From JBBRLG01 sp038231495 (lineage in GTDB: Bacteria > Planctomycetota > Planctomycetia > Gemmatales > Gemmataceae): a stretch of DNA of 41,125 nt. Every line of letters starts with the position of its first letter. The first letter of the stretch is position 1. Shown here piece by piece: positions 9,138 through 17,514 of this stretch. Position numbers and translations under genes: made by a program. Location: contig JBBRLG010000003.1 in assembly GCA_038231495.1 (NCBI GenBank), positions 1 through 41,125 of the forward strand. Reading direction: 5' to 3'. The notes beneath the pieces were generated by a model, which did no database searches, was not told the origin of the DNA, and saw only the letters and a program-made list of their open reading frames with translations.

Positions 9138-10400
9138 ATGAATTCGGGCACCGAGCGCCACCTGTGGCTTTGGTACACTCCCTTCGCCCTGGGCGGTGTC
9201 GAAACGTACCTGCTGAACATGGCCCGTGCGGCCCGCGCCAAGGGCGTCGAATTCTGGGTCGCCGCCGTTCACACCGCGACGGGGCCGTTGCGGGCCGAAT
9301 TCGACGACGCCGGCGTCCGCGTCCTCGATTGGAGTGCTTTCTATCCGGCATTCATGGGGCAAACGCCTGCCGGGCCGGTGCAGGAGCGCCTGGCCGCGGA
9401 TCTCGCCGCGGTACGGCCGACGCTGATCGCGGTCAACGACTGCACCGATTTCGCCCTGGGGGCCGCGCCGTTGCTCCGCCGCGCCCGACCGTTTTGCACG
9501 ATCCTCGACACCTTCCACATTGACGGCCCGGACGCCGGCTACCTGGAACGGCGACGGCCGTGGTTGGACGTCCTCGACGGCAGCGCGGGGACGAACCAGG
9601 CGAGCGTTAAACGGTTTCACCAACGCTTTACCCAAGCCACGACGGTGGCGACGCGGTACATCCCCAACGGCGTCTCCGTTCCCGACCAGGAGCGGCCGCC
9701 GCGGGACGAGGTACTCCGCCTGCTCTACGTCGGCCGGCTCGCCCAGGAACAGAAACGAATCCTCGAACTGCCACGCTTGCTGGATTACCTCCGGGCACTC
9801 GGCCGCAACTTCCACCTGACCGTCGTCGGCGACGGGCCGCAAGGGCAGGAACTGCGGTCGGCATTGGCGGACAAGGGCTTGATGGGGCAGGTCTGTTTTG
9901 CCGGCTTCGTACCGCCCGGCGAAGTGGCCGACTACTTCCGGACGCACGACGTGCTGTTGAACCTGTCCACCTACGAGGGCTTTTCCATGAGCATTCTGGA
10001 AGCCCTTGCCGCCGGGTGTGTACCCGTCTTAACCGATCTCAATTGCCTCGATAAGACCGTGTTCAAGGACGGCGAGACTTGCCGCCTCTGCCCGGTCGAA
10101 CCGCTCGCCACGATGGCGGCAGTGTTGGCCGGCTTGACGGCGGCAGACCTGCGGCGTTTGAGCGCCGGTGCCCGCGCCTGCGGGCGAGCATTTACGTCGG
10201 AGCGCACCTTCGCGGCCTACGCGCAATTCGTGGACTTCCTGCGGGAGCGGCGGCCGTTGAGCGCCTGGCCTGCCGACGCCGGTCAACGGCTCGCCGGCCC
10301 CTGGGACATGACGCGGCACAACCCCTGGATACCGCACCCGCACCCGGTCAAGCAATGGCTCCGGCGCGTTTGGAGCGGCATGGCCGGGGCGGGACGGTGA
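9138..10400 (+). CDS. Glycosyltransferase family 4 (GT-B, retaining)
   Basis: A 420-residue glycosyltransferase. The N-terminal acceptor domain shows the glycine-rich loop LGGVETYLLNMARAA (about residues 16-30). The C-terminal donor domain has LLYVGRLAQEQKR, VVGDGPQGQELRSAL and the nucleotide-sugar EX7E-type segment YEGFSMSILEALAAGCVPVLT (Glu at about 280 and 288). The product should be a cytoplasmic enzyme that adds a sugar to the lipid-linked repeat unit. ATG 9138 follows the previous stop by 19 bases with GGAG nearby; the open frame further upstream overlaps the paralogue gene and is not real. Confidence 0.88.
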   Translation: MNSGTERHLWLWYTPFALGGVETYLLNMARAARAKGVEFWVAAVHTATGPLRAEFDDAGVRVLDWSAFYPAFMGQTPAGPVQERLAADLAAVRPTLIAVNDCTDFALGAAPLLRRARPFCTILDTFHIDGPDAGYLERRRPWLDVLDGSAGTNQASVKRFHQRFTQATTVATRYIPNGVSVPDQERPPRDEVLRLLYVGRLAQEQKRILELPRLLDYLRALGRNFHLTVVGDGPQGQELRSALADKGLMGQVCFAGFVPPGEVADYFRTHDVLLNLSTYEGFSMSILEALAAGCVPVLTDLNCLDKTVFKDGETCRLCPVEPLATMAAVLAGLTAADLRRLSAGARACGRAFTSERTFAAYAQFVDFLRERRPLSAWPADAGQRLAGPWDMTRHNPWIPHPHPVKQWLRRVWSGMAGAGR

Positions 10401-10435
10401 CTGCCTTGGCGCGTGACAGTCGGACATGAGGTACG

Positions 10436-11446
10436 ATGACGGCAACCGCACTAACAAACGGGACCGAAAGGCGGGCAGAGACGGCCGCGCCGCCGCGGGT
10501 TTCCGTATTACTCCCGGCGTACAATGCCGAGCGCTTCGTCGATGCCGCGGTGGCAAGCATTCGCGCCCAGACCTTCGCCGATTGGGAAATCGTCGCCGTC
10601 GATGATTGCAGCCGGGACGAGACCCCTGCCCACTTGCGGGCGTGGGCCGAACGCGAACCGCGCCTGCGTTACTCGCGCAACCCGAGCAACCGCGGCATGA
10701 CCGGCAACTGGAACGAGTGCCTGGCGCGTGCCCGCGGCGAATTGGTTCTGAAGCTGGACGCGGACGACGTTTTGCGGCCGCGGGCGCTGGAACTGCTGGC
10801 AGACGCCCTGAGCGATCCCACGGTAATCGGTGCCGGGGTGCGGACACTGCGTTGTTCGGAAGAACTGGAACCTTACGCCGCATTGCCGGCCGACGAGGCG
10901 ATGGTGGGCGGCGGGCTGGACCCTTATGCGGACCAAACACACTCGTGCGAACGCTGGTACGACGTGGCGGCGGCGGGCCATCAACTCTGGCACAGTTGTG
11001 CTTTCATGGTACGTCGGACGTTCCTGGCCGGCCGGGGGTACGACGAGCGCCTCGGCTGTGCCTCGGACACGGAACTGGTGTGGTGGTTGCTCGAACAGCC
11101 GGGACGGTTCGCCCACCGCGCTTACGTCGGCGTTTTGTACCGCTCAGTCGCCGGCTCCGTTAGCGATCAATTCCGGGCCAACGACTGGCTGACGTGGGAA
11201 GGCTGTTGTGCCAACCTCTTGACCTTGCACCGGCGGCGGCCGCGCGGGTTGCCGCGCCCCCTGCGGTTGCGGTATGCCAACCTGTGGCACCGGTGGCAAA
11301 CCTTTCGTCGATCGGCTGCCGCTACGGCGCTGCCAGGCACCTTGTTGCACAACCTCGACGCCATCGTCGCCGGCCTGGAGAATCCGCCCTTGAAAGATCG
11401 CCTGCTTTGGAACGGCCGCGAGTGGCTTCATCGCTTGCGAGTCTGA
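10436..11446 (+). CDS. Glycosyltransferase family 2 (GT-A, inverting)
   Basis: A 336-residue GT2 enzyme. The N-terminal strand and loop VSVLLPAYNAERFVDAAVAS (about residues 22-41), WEIVAVDDCSRDETP and the metal/UDP-binding LDADD (about 104-108) define the GT-A nucleotide-sugar site. A later ELVWWLL segment, preceded by CASDT, occupies the position of the usual catalytic acid region. It would transfer one sugar from a nucleotide donor. The C-terminal ~80 residues are basic and may contact membrane or acceptor. The gene lies 35 bases after the GT4 stop, with GAGGTACG before the ATG as the probable ribosome binding site. Confidence 0.88.
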   Translation: MTATALTNGTERRAETAAPPRVSVLLPAYNAERFVDAAVASIRAQTFADWEIVAVDDCSRDETPAHLRAWAEREPRLRYSRNPSNRGMTGNWNECLARARGELVLKLDADDVLRPRALELLADALSDPTVIGAGVRTLRCSEELEPYAALPADEAMVGGGLDPYADQTHSCERWYDVAAAGHQLWHSCAFMVRRTFLAGRGYDERLGCASDTELVWWLLEQPGRFAHRAYVGVLYRSVAGSVSDQFRANDWLTWEGCCANLLTLHRRRPRGLPRPLRLRYANLWHRWQTFRRSAAATALPGTLLHNLDAIVAGLENPPLKDRLLWNGREWLHRLRV

Positions 11447-11495
11447 ACCGAACTTATTGCTGCGCAGATTACAACCGGACTATAACGCCTACCTC

Positions 11496-13376
11496 ATGTG
11501 TGGAATTGCCGGCACCTTGAACTGCTTTTCGTCCCCGGAAGTGCTTGCGCGCGTGCGCGGCATGACCGCAGCGATCCGCCACCGCGGCCCGGACGATAGC
11601 GGCTACTATGAAGATCCGGAAAGCGGTCTTTGTCTCGGCCACTTGCGGCTGAGCATTATCGACCTCAGTCCGGCCGGGCACCAGCCGATGTTCAATGAGG
11701 ACGGCAATATCGTCCTCGTCTTCAACGGCGAGATCTACAACTTTGTCGAATTGCGCGAAAAACTGTTGCAACGCGGCCATCGCTTCCTGTCGCGCACCGA
11801 CTCCGAAGTGCTCGTCCACGGCTACGAAGAGTGGGGGCCGGAGCTTGTCAACCACCTGTGTGGCATGTTCGCCTTTGCCGTGTGGGACCGGCGCGAGCGC
11901 TCGTTGTTTTTGGCCCGCGACCCGATGGGCATTAAACCGCTCTATTATTGGCGGAGTCCGACAAACGGTTTTTATTTCGCCTCCGAAATCAAGGCGTTCC
12001 TCGCGTTGCCGGACTTCCGACCCGTCGTCAACCCGCGCACGCTGCGGCAGTTCCTCGAACTGAACTTCATCACCGACCTGCACGAGAGCAGCCTCGCCGG
12101 GGTTTATAAGCTGCCGGCGGGCTACACGCTCACGCTGCGAGCCGCCGATCTCAACGCGGGACGGGTGCCCGTGCCCCGGCGGTATTATGTGCCGCCCGCG
12201 GTTGAGCCGTACACCGAGGACGACGCCGCACTCGACGAGCGCACCGACCGGCTCTATGCCGTCCTCGACCGCGTCGTGCAGCAGCACATGATCGCGGACG
12301 TGCCGGTCGGCCTGTTGCTGTCGGGCGGCCTCGATTCCAGCGTCGTCGCCGCCCTGGCCGCACGGCACACGAAGCTGCGGACGATCAGCATGGCCTTTGC
12401 CGACTCGCGTATCGACGAACGCCCCTTCGCCCGCACCGTGAGCCAATACATCGGCTCGGAACACGAAGAGGTACTGATCCAACCGGCGGAGGTCGCCGCC
12501 GACCTGGAACGCTGTGCCTGGTATTTCGACGACCTGTTCGGCGACTGGGGTCTGGTTTCGACGATGGTGCTCTACCGCAAGTGTCGCGAGGCCGGGTTGA
12601 AGGTGATTCTCGTCGGCGAAGGCTCCGACGAGTTATTCGGCGGTTATCCTAGTTTTGACATGGCCGGCTCGAAAACGGGCAACGGGCCGGGTCTGCTGCG
12701 GCGGACGTTGCGGCTGTACCAGTGGTATTCCGGCCGCCGTTGGGGCCGCGAGCTATGGAACTTTGCCCACACCTTGAAGGCGCTCTACCGGGAGGCGGGC
12801 GACGACCTGTTCTCCGCGGTGCGCCTGTTCGAGACGCGGCACCAGTTGCCGCACAATTACAACATGAAGGTGGACAAGGCGAGCATGGCGGTCAGCGTCG
12901 AGGCGCGCGTGCCGTTCCTTGACATGCGCGTCGCGGCGGAGGGCTTCCGCACGCCGCGCTCGCTGCTGCTGCGCGACGGCACGAATAAGTATTTGCTGCG
13001 GCGCGTGGCCGAACGTCACCGCCTGTTGCCGCCGGAGATCACGCGCCGCGCCAAGTTCGGGGCGTCGATAGCCGCGAGCTGGATGGACGAGACGCCCAAC
13101 TTCCGCGCGTTCGCCCGCGACGTGATCCTCGACCGCCACGGCCTCACCACCGAGGTCGGCCTGGCCCCGGCCATGCGGGCCTACTTCGACGGCGGGCGGG
13201 CGGGTTACCGATTGCCGTCGGGGCTGAGCATTTTCGCGATCGTCGCCTGGCGGCTGTTGCTCTTGAACCTGTGGGCACGGCACTACCTGAAACGGCCGGA
13301 CGGGCCGGCCCTCGCGCCTGTCAAGGCACCTCGAACCCCAACCGCGATTAACCCCCATGCCCTCCCCGTCGTTTAA
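11496..13376 (+). CDS. asnB: Asparagine synthase (glutamine-hydrolysing) type amidotransferase, copy 1
   Basis: A 626-residue AsnB-family protein. The class II glutaminase domain starts MCGIAG, so Cys2 becomes the N-terminal nucleophile; this fixes ATG 11496 as the start rather than the 13-residue longer TTG 11457. LRLSIIDLS, FNGEIYNF and SRTDSEVLVHGYEEWG supply the glutamine-binding residues. The synthetase domain has the PP-loop LLSGGLDSSVV (about residue 270) and VGEGSDELFGGYP. The reaction is ATP- and glutamine-dependent amidation of a carboxylate. In polysaccharide loci such enzymes may amidate uronic acids rather than aspartate. That is inferred here from context, as is partnership with the uronate-forming dehydrogenase at 23353. 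It overlaps the next gene by 20 bases. Confidence 0.9.
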   Translation: MCGIAGTLNCFSSPEVLARVRGMTAAIRHRGPDDSGYYEDPESGLCLGHLRLSIIDLSPAGHQPMFNEDGNIVLVFNGEIYNFVELREKLLQRGHRFLSRTDSEVLVHGYEEWGPELVNHLCGMFAFAVWDRRERSLFLARDPMGIKPLYYWRSPTNGFYFASEIKAFLALPDFRPVVNPRTLRQFLELNFITDLHESSLAGVYKLPAGYTLTLRAADLNAGRVPVPRRYYVPPAVEPYTEDDAALDERTDRLYAVLDRVVQQHMIADVPVGLLLSGGLDSSVVAALAARHTKLRTISMAFADSRIDERPFARTVSQYIGSEHEEVLIQPAEVAADLERCAWYFDDLFGDWGLVSTMVLYRKCREAGLKVILVGEGSDELFGGYPSFDMAGSKTGNGPGLLRRTLRLYQWYSGRRWGRELWNFAHTLKALYREAGDDLFSAVRLFETRHQLPHNYNMKVDKASMAVSVEARVPFLDMRVAAEGFRTPRSLLLRDGTNKYLLRRVAERHRLLPPEITRRAKFGASIAASWMDETPNFRAFARDVILDRHGLTTEVGLAPAMRAYFDGGRAGYRLPSGLSIFAIVAWRLLLLNLWARHYLKRPDGPALAPVKAPRTPTAINPHALPVV

Positions 13377-14082
13377 TCCAAGCCCGGTTGCCGGGCGCGG
13401 GCTGGTCGTCGTGCCCGTGTACAACGAGGGCGAATCCGTCGGGCGGGTGAGCCAGCGGTTGCGGGAGTGCGACCCGATCTGCGACGTGCTGTACGTCAAC
13501 GACGGCAGCCGGGACGCCAGCGGGCCGCTCCTCGAAGGTTTGGGGTGCGACGTCATCCACCACCCGATCAATCTCGGCTACATCGAGGCGTTGCGCACCG
13601 GGACCGCCGTCGCGCTGGCGGAGGGTTACGAATTCGTCCTCTTTTTCGACGGCGACGGCCAGCATCGGGTGGAAGACCTTAACGCGCTCGTTCACCACCA
13701 TCGGGCCCACGCGGACGACGATGTGTTGATCGGCTTCCGTTACCTGAGCGGCGAGCGTGCCGCCACTTTGCTACGCCACCTGGCGGGGCAAAGCTTCGCC
13801 TGGATGGCCCGGCTGGCAACGTGGCGCGCGATTCACGACGTGACCTGCGGGCTGAAGTTGTTAAACCGGCGGGCCATGGAAATCCTGACGCGCACGGTAC
13901 TCGAAGACGGCCACGCCGAGTTCGTCGCCTTCATGGGGCGGGCCGGTTGCCGCATCCGGGAATTGCCGATCCACGTCGAACCGCGAACCGAGGGCGTCTC
14001 GATGTATCGGTTTCCCAAGGTCGTTACCTACCCGTTAAAGACCTTTTTTCTACTCTTCCTGAGTTTTCTGCCGGGCCGGTAA
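13357..14082 (+). CDS. Glycosyltransferase family 2, dolichol-phosphate-mannose-synthase-like
   Basis: A 241-residue GT2 enzyme with LVVVPVYNEGESVGRV (about residues 16-31), VLYVNDGSRDAS, the HPINLGYIEALRTG segment and FFDGDGQHRVEDL, in which DGDGQ is the metal-binding motif. This pattern resembles the DPM1/polyprenyl-phosphate glycosyltransferase group, which charges a lipid carrier with a sugar on the cytoplasmic side. The protein ends in a short hydrophobic stretch (TFFLLFLSFLPG). Directly downstream is a DUF2304 gene, a common partner of this GT2 subtype. The ATG lies within the 3' end of asnB in another frame (20-base overlap), suggesting coupled translation. Confidence 0.88.
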   Translation: MPSPSFNPSPVAGRGLVVVPVYNEGESVGRVSQRLRECDPICDVLYVNDGSRDASGPLLEGLGCDVIHHPINLGYIEALRTGTAVALAEGYEFVLFFDGDGQHRVEDLNALVHHHRAHADDDVLIGFRYLSGERAATLLRHLAGQSFAWMARLATWRAIHDVTCGLKLLNRRAMEILTRTVLEDGHAEFVAFMGRAGCRIRELPIHVEPRTEGVSMYRFPKVVTYPLKTFFLLFLSFLPGR

Positions 14083-14100
14083 ACGGCGTGGGGTTTCGTC

Positions 14101-14484
14101 ATGACGATCGAACAGCGCATCGGCTGCGCGCTGGGTTTTCTCACCCTGTGGGTGGTCGTGCTGCACCTGGTTCGCCGTCAGAAACTGGGCGTCGGCCTGG
14201 GCCTGCTCTAGTCGGCGGTGCTGGTCGGGGCCGTGGCGGTGCTGGTGCTGCCGGGCTTTCTGGACGTGGTGCTGGGACTCGCCGAGTGCAAGGCGGTCGT
14301 GTCGGGCGCACTCCTATTGACATGGGCGGTCGCACCCTTGTTCCTGCTGTATTTCTCCTTGAAAGTTCGTCGCCTGGAAGGGCAACACGTTGCCCTCGTC
14401 CGTGCCGTCGCGGTGATGGAACGTCGATTGCGGAAACGGTTCAAAGAAGGGGCGGCGATTGCCACGAGCGACCCCGATCATTAG
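14101..14484 (+). pseudogene. DUF2304-like small membrane protein interrupted by an in-frame TAG
   Basis: ATG 14101 opens a frame encoding 36 residues (MTIEQRIGCALGFLTLWVVV then LHLVRRQKLGVGLGLL). It reaches TAG at 14209-14211, and the same frame then continues uninterrupted to 14484. Read through, the product is about 127 residues with three hydrophobic segments and a C-terminal basic coiled stretch (RLEGQHVALVRAVAVMERRL), which matches the layout of DUF2304 proteins. The TAG falls after LGLL, where that family usually has a tryptophan, so a single TGG-to-TAG change would explain it. The gene follows a DPM1-like GT2 gene by 18 bases, the usual context for DUF2304. Alternatives are a sequencing error, or a restart at GTG 14218 giving an N-terminally truncated protein. 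Family assignment is from memory of the pattern. Confidence 0.7.
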
Positions 14485-14529
14485 CAACTCCGCGACCAAT
14501 GCAGACTGCACTTTTATTGCCGTAATACC

Positions 14530-16494
14530 ATGAAATTTCTGCGAACAATCGGCGTACTCACCTTGCTCCCCGTCGTCCTGGCGACGGCCATCCTGGCGCT
14601 GGGTTCCGTCTACCCGCTGCGACTGGACTACCGGACGTTTCAGGCGCTGCGCCGGCTCGAAGGGCTTGAGCCGGAACTGCGTAACGGCAAGGTGGTGTTT
14701 CTGAGCCGGGACAACGGCACAAAAAACGCGGAAATTCAGGCCTACGCCCTCCGACACCTCCAGTTCCCTCACGGCACCGGTATCTGGCTCACGCTGCGGG
14801 AGTCGAGTGGCATCGGTTGGTCGACCGGCTTTCTCAGCGTGGACCGTGACGGCCGTTTCTACGGTCCCCGGACGACGGCGGAAGGGTGGGAGTGGGAAAG
14901 CGTGGCCGACCCCGACTTGACGGAACTGCTGAAGGGTGCGGTCGTCCTGTATGACTCCGAAGCGACCCGCACCGAATTTGAGCAGCGCCTCGAAGTGCTG
15001 CGCCGGGGCTGGAACGTTCGTGTTCTGGGTGGCGAAACCGTTTCGGCCAACGTCGTGCGAGCGCCCCGTTCCGAATTCACTTGGCCGCGATTGTGGCGAC
15101 TGTCGGCACTGTGCGGGGAAGGCGTCGCGGCAGTCGTCCTACTGCGGAACCTGACTCGCACCCCCCCCTCTCCCCCCCTTCGCAAGGGGGGGCAGGGGGG
15201 GGTGCTGGCGGCCGGCGCGGCGATCTTCGGCTTGACGGGCTGTCACCTGGCGGCCCTCTATCTCGTCGGCGAGTTCGCGGCGTCGTTCGGTCCGTTTCTG
15301 CCGTTGGTGTTATGGGGGCTGCTCGCGGCGGGGGCAGCGGTTCCCGTCGCCGCACCCGCGGACGCCTCCTCCTCCCTGAAGGCGGGCTGGTCATTCATCC
15401 TGGTGGTTGGGATCGCGTGCTTCCTGTACCTGGGCATGGCCACCCTCCTGTTGGACTTCGAGGGCGACGTTTACACCAGCTACCTCCAGGTCGCGCGGTT
15501 CGACCACCTGCTCGGCAAGCACGACCCCGCCGCCTTCGCCGACCAGGGATACGCCCACGCCACGACTTACCCCCCGGCCTATCCTTTATTCCTTGCCGTC
15601 CCCCTATGGGCGGCGGACGCGCCGCCCGCGGACGCCTACAACTTCGGCCTGGACACTTGTTTCGTCCTGCTGTTGTACCGGCTCCTGGCGGGGCTGCTCA
15701 ACCTGACCGCCCTCGCCATGTTCGGCGCCTACCTCGCCACCCTGGGCGGCCGGCAAACCTACCTTTGGCCCGCGGGCGTCGTGGCCGCCTTTTTCGTGCT
15801 GCCGACCCTGGGTTTGCATCACATCGCCGCGGAAACGCTCCTATTTCCAATGACGTTTGCGTCCCTCATCTGTCTGACCGCCGGTCCGCGCCTGGGTCGT
15901 TCCTCGCTGACGGCGAGCGGCCTGTTCATCGCCGGCACCGCCACGCTGGTCAAGTGGGACGGCACCATTTACCTCGTATTCCTGGGTCTACCGACGCTCC
16001 TTGCGGCCGTCCGCTGGAAGGCGGTTGGCTGGCGTTCGGCCCTCTTGCTCGCGCTGGGGATCGCGTTCCTTCCCACGCTCTACTGGAAATCGACGGTAAC
16101 CGACCGAGATACGGCCTTCGACTCCCCGACCGTGGCGGGCTTTCTCGCAGCGAAACACCTGCTCCCCGGCCTAGCGACGCGCGCCTTGACCATGCTGTTG
16201 CGGACGCCCCTCTGGGTGCCGTTACTGGCCCTACCAGTGGCCCTTGCCTGGCGGTGGCGGTGGGACGGCCTCGTTCGATCCATGCTCGTGCCCGTGGGGG
16301 TTGGAGCGCTGGTCGTCGCCTGGGCAGTGATCTTCGTGTTCTGCAAGGCGGGCGCGTTTGGCTACCTGGAAACCTCGTACCTGCGCATCGTCATGGCACC
16401 GGTCGCCCTGGCCCTGTTGTATGTGGGTGAAACGACGGCGCTCGGCGTTGTGCGCGGCCAAACGTCTGTAGGAGAAGCGCCGTGCCCGACCTAG
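14530..16494 (+). CDS. Multi-pass membrane protein, GT-C (ArnT/PMT-like) glycosyltransferase candidate
   Basis: A 654-residue membrane protein. One N-terminal membrane segment (residues ~9-30) is followed by ~170 mostly soluble residues and then about ten hydrophobic segments. In GT-C enzymes an early acidic loop carries the catalytic residues. Here FEGDVYTSYLQVARFDHL (about residues 313-330) and the aromatic/proline segment ATTYPPAYPLFLAVPLW fit that layout. Such proteins use polyprenyl-phosphate sugars on the outer face of the membrane, which would fit the upstream DPM1-like GT2/DUF2304 pair. The long soluble insert after the first segment is not typical. A C/G-rich palindromic repeat (15159-15204) is encoded in frame as TPPSPPLRKGGQGG at a loop between membrane segments. 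The stop overlaps the next gene by 13 bases. Confidence 0.72.
   Translation: MKFLRTIGVLTLLPVVLATAILALGSVYPLRLDYRTFQALRRLEGLEPELRNGKVVFLSRDNGTKNAEIQAYALRHLQFPHGTGIWLTLRESSGIGWSTGFLSVDRDGRFYGPRTTAEGWEWESVADPDLTELLKGAVVLYDSEATRTEFEQRLEVLRRGWNVRVLGGETVSANVVRAPRSEFTWPRLWRLSALCGEGVAAVVLLRNLTRTPPSPPLRKGGQGGVLAAGAAIFGLTGCHLAALYLVGEFAASFGPFLPLVLWGLLAAGAAVPVAAPADASSSLKAGWSFILVVGIACFLYLGMATLLLDFEGDVYTSYLQVARFDHLLGKHDPAAFADQGYAHATTYPPAYPLFLAVPLWAADAPPADAYNFGLDTCFVLLLYRLLAGLLNLTALAMFGAYLATLGGRQTYLWPAGVVAAFFVLPTLGLHHIAAETLLFPMTFASLICLTAGPRLGRSSLTASGLFIAGTATLVKWDGTIYLVFLGLPTLLAAVRWKAVGWRSALLLALGIAFLPTLYWKSTVTDRDTAFDSPTVAGFLAAKHLLPGLATRALTMLLRTPLWVPLLALPVALAWRWRWDGLVRSMLVPVGVGALVVAWAVIFVFCKAGAFGYLETSYLRIVMAPVALALLYVGETTALGVVRGQTSVGEAPCPT
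15159..15204. repeat. C/G-run palindrome, copy 1, inside the GT-C-like gene
   Basis: The core is C7-TT-CGC-AA-G7 at 15172-15192, flanked by an outer C8 run (15161-15168) and an outer G8 run (15195-15202). It is translated in frame as TPPSPPLRKGGQGG. The same core recurs at 33324, 34694 and 34767. Confidence 0.9.
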
Positions 16495-17459
16495 TGTCCA
16501 CGATCATCCCCGTCTACAACCGGCCCGCCATGCTGCGCGAGGCGGTGGCGAGCGTGCTGGCCCAGACTTATAGACCAATTGAGGTCGTTATTGTTGATGA
16601 CGGTTCGACCGACGACACCCCCGCCGTGTGTCGGGAATTGGCGGACGGCCAACCGGAGATCGTCCGCACACTGCGCCAGGAGAACGCCGGACCCGGCCTG
16701 GCGCGCGAGGCCGGTCGCCGGGCCGCACGGGGTGAGTTCCTGCAATACCTGGACAGCGACGACCGGCTCCATTCCGAAAAATTCGTCCGGCAGGTGGCAG
16801 CGCTTACGGAAAATCCCGAGTGCGGCGTCGCCTATTGCAAGACGCGCGAATTCGTCATCGGGGAGCAGCCGGTAGACCGTGCCTCAGTCCGCACGGGTGA
16901 ACGCCTGGAACTGCTGTTCCCCGCCCTGCTTTCGGGCCGTTGCTGGCAGACCGTAACTCCCCTGTTTCGGCGGCAACTCAGCGACGCGGTCGGCCCGTGG
17001 ACGGACCTGCGGCAGGAGGAAGACTGGGAGTACGACGCGCGCGTCGCGGCCCTGAAGACGCGGCTGGTGTGGGTACCGGAATTCCTCGCCGACTACCGCC
17101 ATCACGCGGGGGAGCGAGCCGGCGGCGACTCCCTGGGGAACGCCGTGAAAATGCGCTGGCGTTACCGCGCTCATCGGTTGATCTACGAACACGCCCGTCG
17201 CGCCGGCATCGGAGCGAACGACCCACACATGCAACGTTTCGCGCGGGAGTTGTTCCTCCTGGCGCGGCAGTGCGGTGCCGCCGGGTTGGGGCCGGAGTCC
17301 CGTGAGTTGTTCGCATTGGCCCGCTCGGCGTCCGGGTCGCGGCGCGCCGGTGGGTTGGATTTTCGCCTGTACCGTGCCGCCGCCGCCGGTTTGGGATGGT
17401 CCCTGGTCGGCCGCCTGTCCTGCTGGGCGGATAATTTTCGGCAGACGCCTTCGCCCTGA
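16482..17459 (+). CDS. Glycosyltransferase family 2
   Basis: A 325-residue GT2 enzyme. VSTIIPVYNRPAMLREAVAS (about residues 5-24), EVVIVDDGSTDDTP and the DSDDR metal-binding motif (about 90-94) form the GT-A donor site. REEDWEYDARVA-like acidic residues (RQEEDWEYDAR, about 176-186) are placed where the catalytic base is found. The start is GTG 16482 with AGGAGAAGC just upstream, overlapping the stop of the membrane glycosyltransferase by 13 bases. The C-terminal third is Arg- and Ala-rich. It likely adds one sugar of the repeat unit. Confidence 0.87.
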   Translation: MPDLVSTIIPVYNRPAMLREAVASVLAQTYRPIEVVIVDDGSTDDTPAVCRELADGQPEIVRTLRQENAGPGLAREAGRRAARGEFLQYLDSDDRLHSEKFVRQVAALTENPECGVAYCKTREFVIGEQPVDRASVRTGERLELLFPALLSGRCWQTVTPLFRRQLSDAVGPWTDLRQEEDWEYDARVAALKTRLVWVPEFLADYRHHAGERAGGDSLGNAVKMRWRYRAHRLIYEHARRAGIGANDPHMQRFARELFLLARQCGAAGLGPESRELFALARSASGSRRAGGLDFRLYRAAAAGLGWSLVGRLSCWADNFRQTPSP

Positions 17460-17514
17460 CCGGTCCGTTCGACGGCGTGGCTACGCGGCCACCGCCCAGG
17501 AGGCTGCCCGCTTA

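Noticed and set aside
14209..14211. TAG as a recoded sense codon (pyrrolysine or a reassigned code)
   Set aside because: Several genes in the window end at TAG and others at TGA or TAA, so none is reassigned; no sign of a recoding element.
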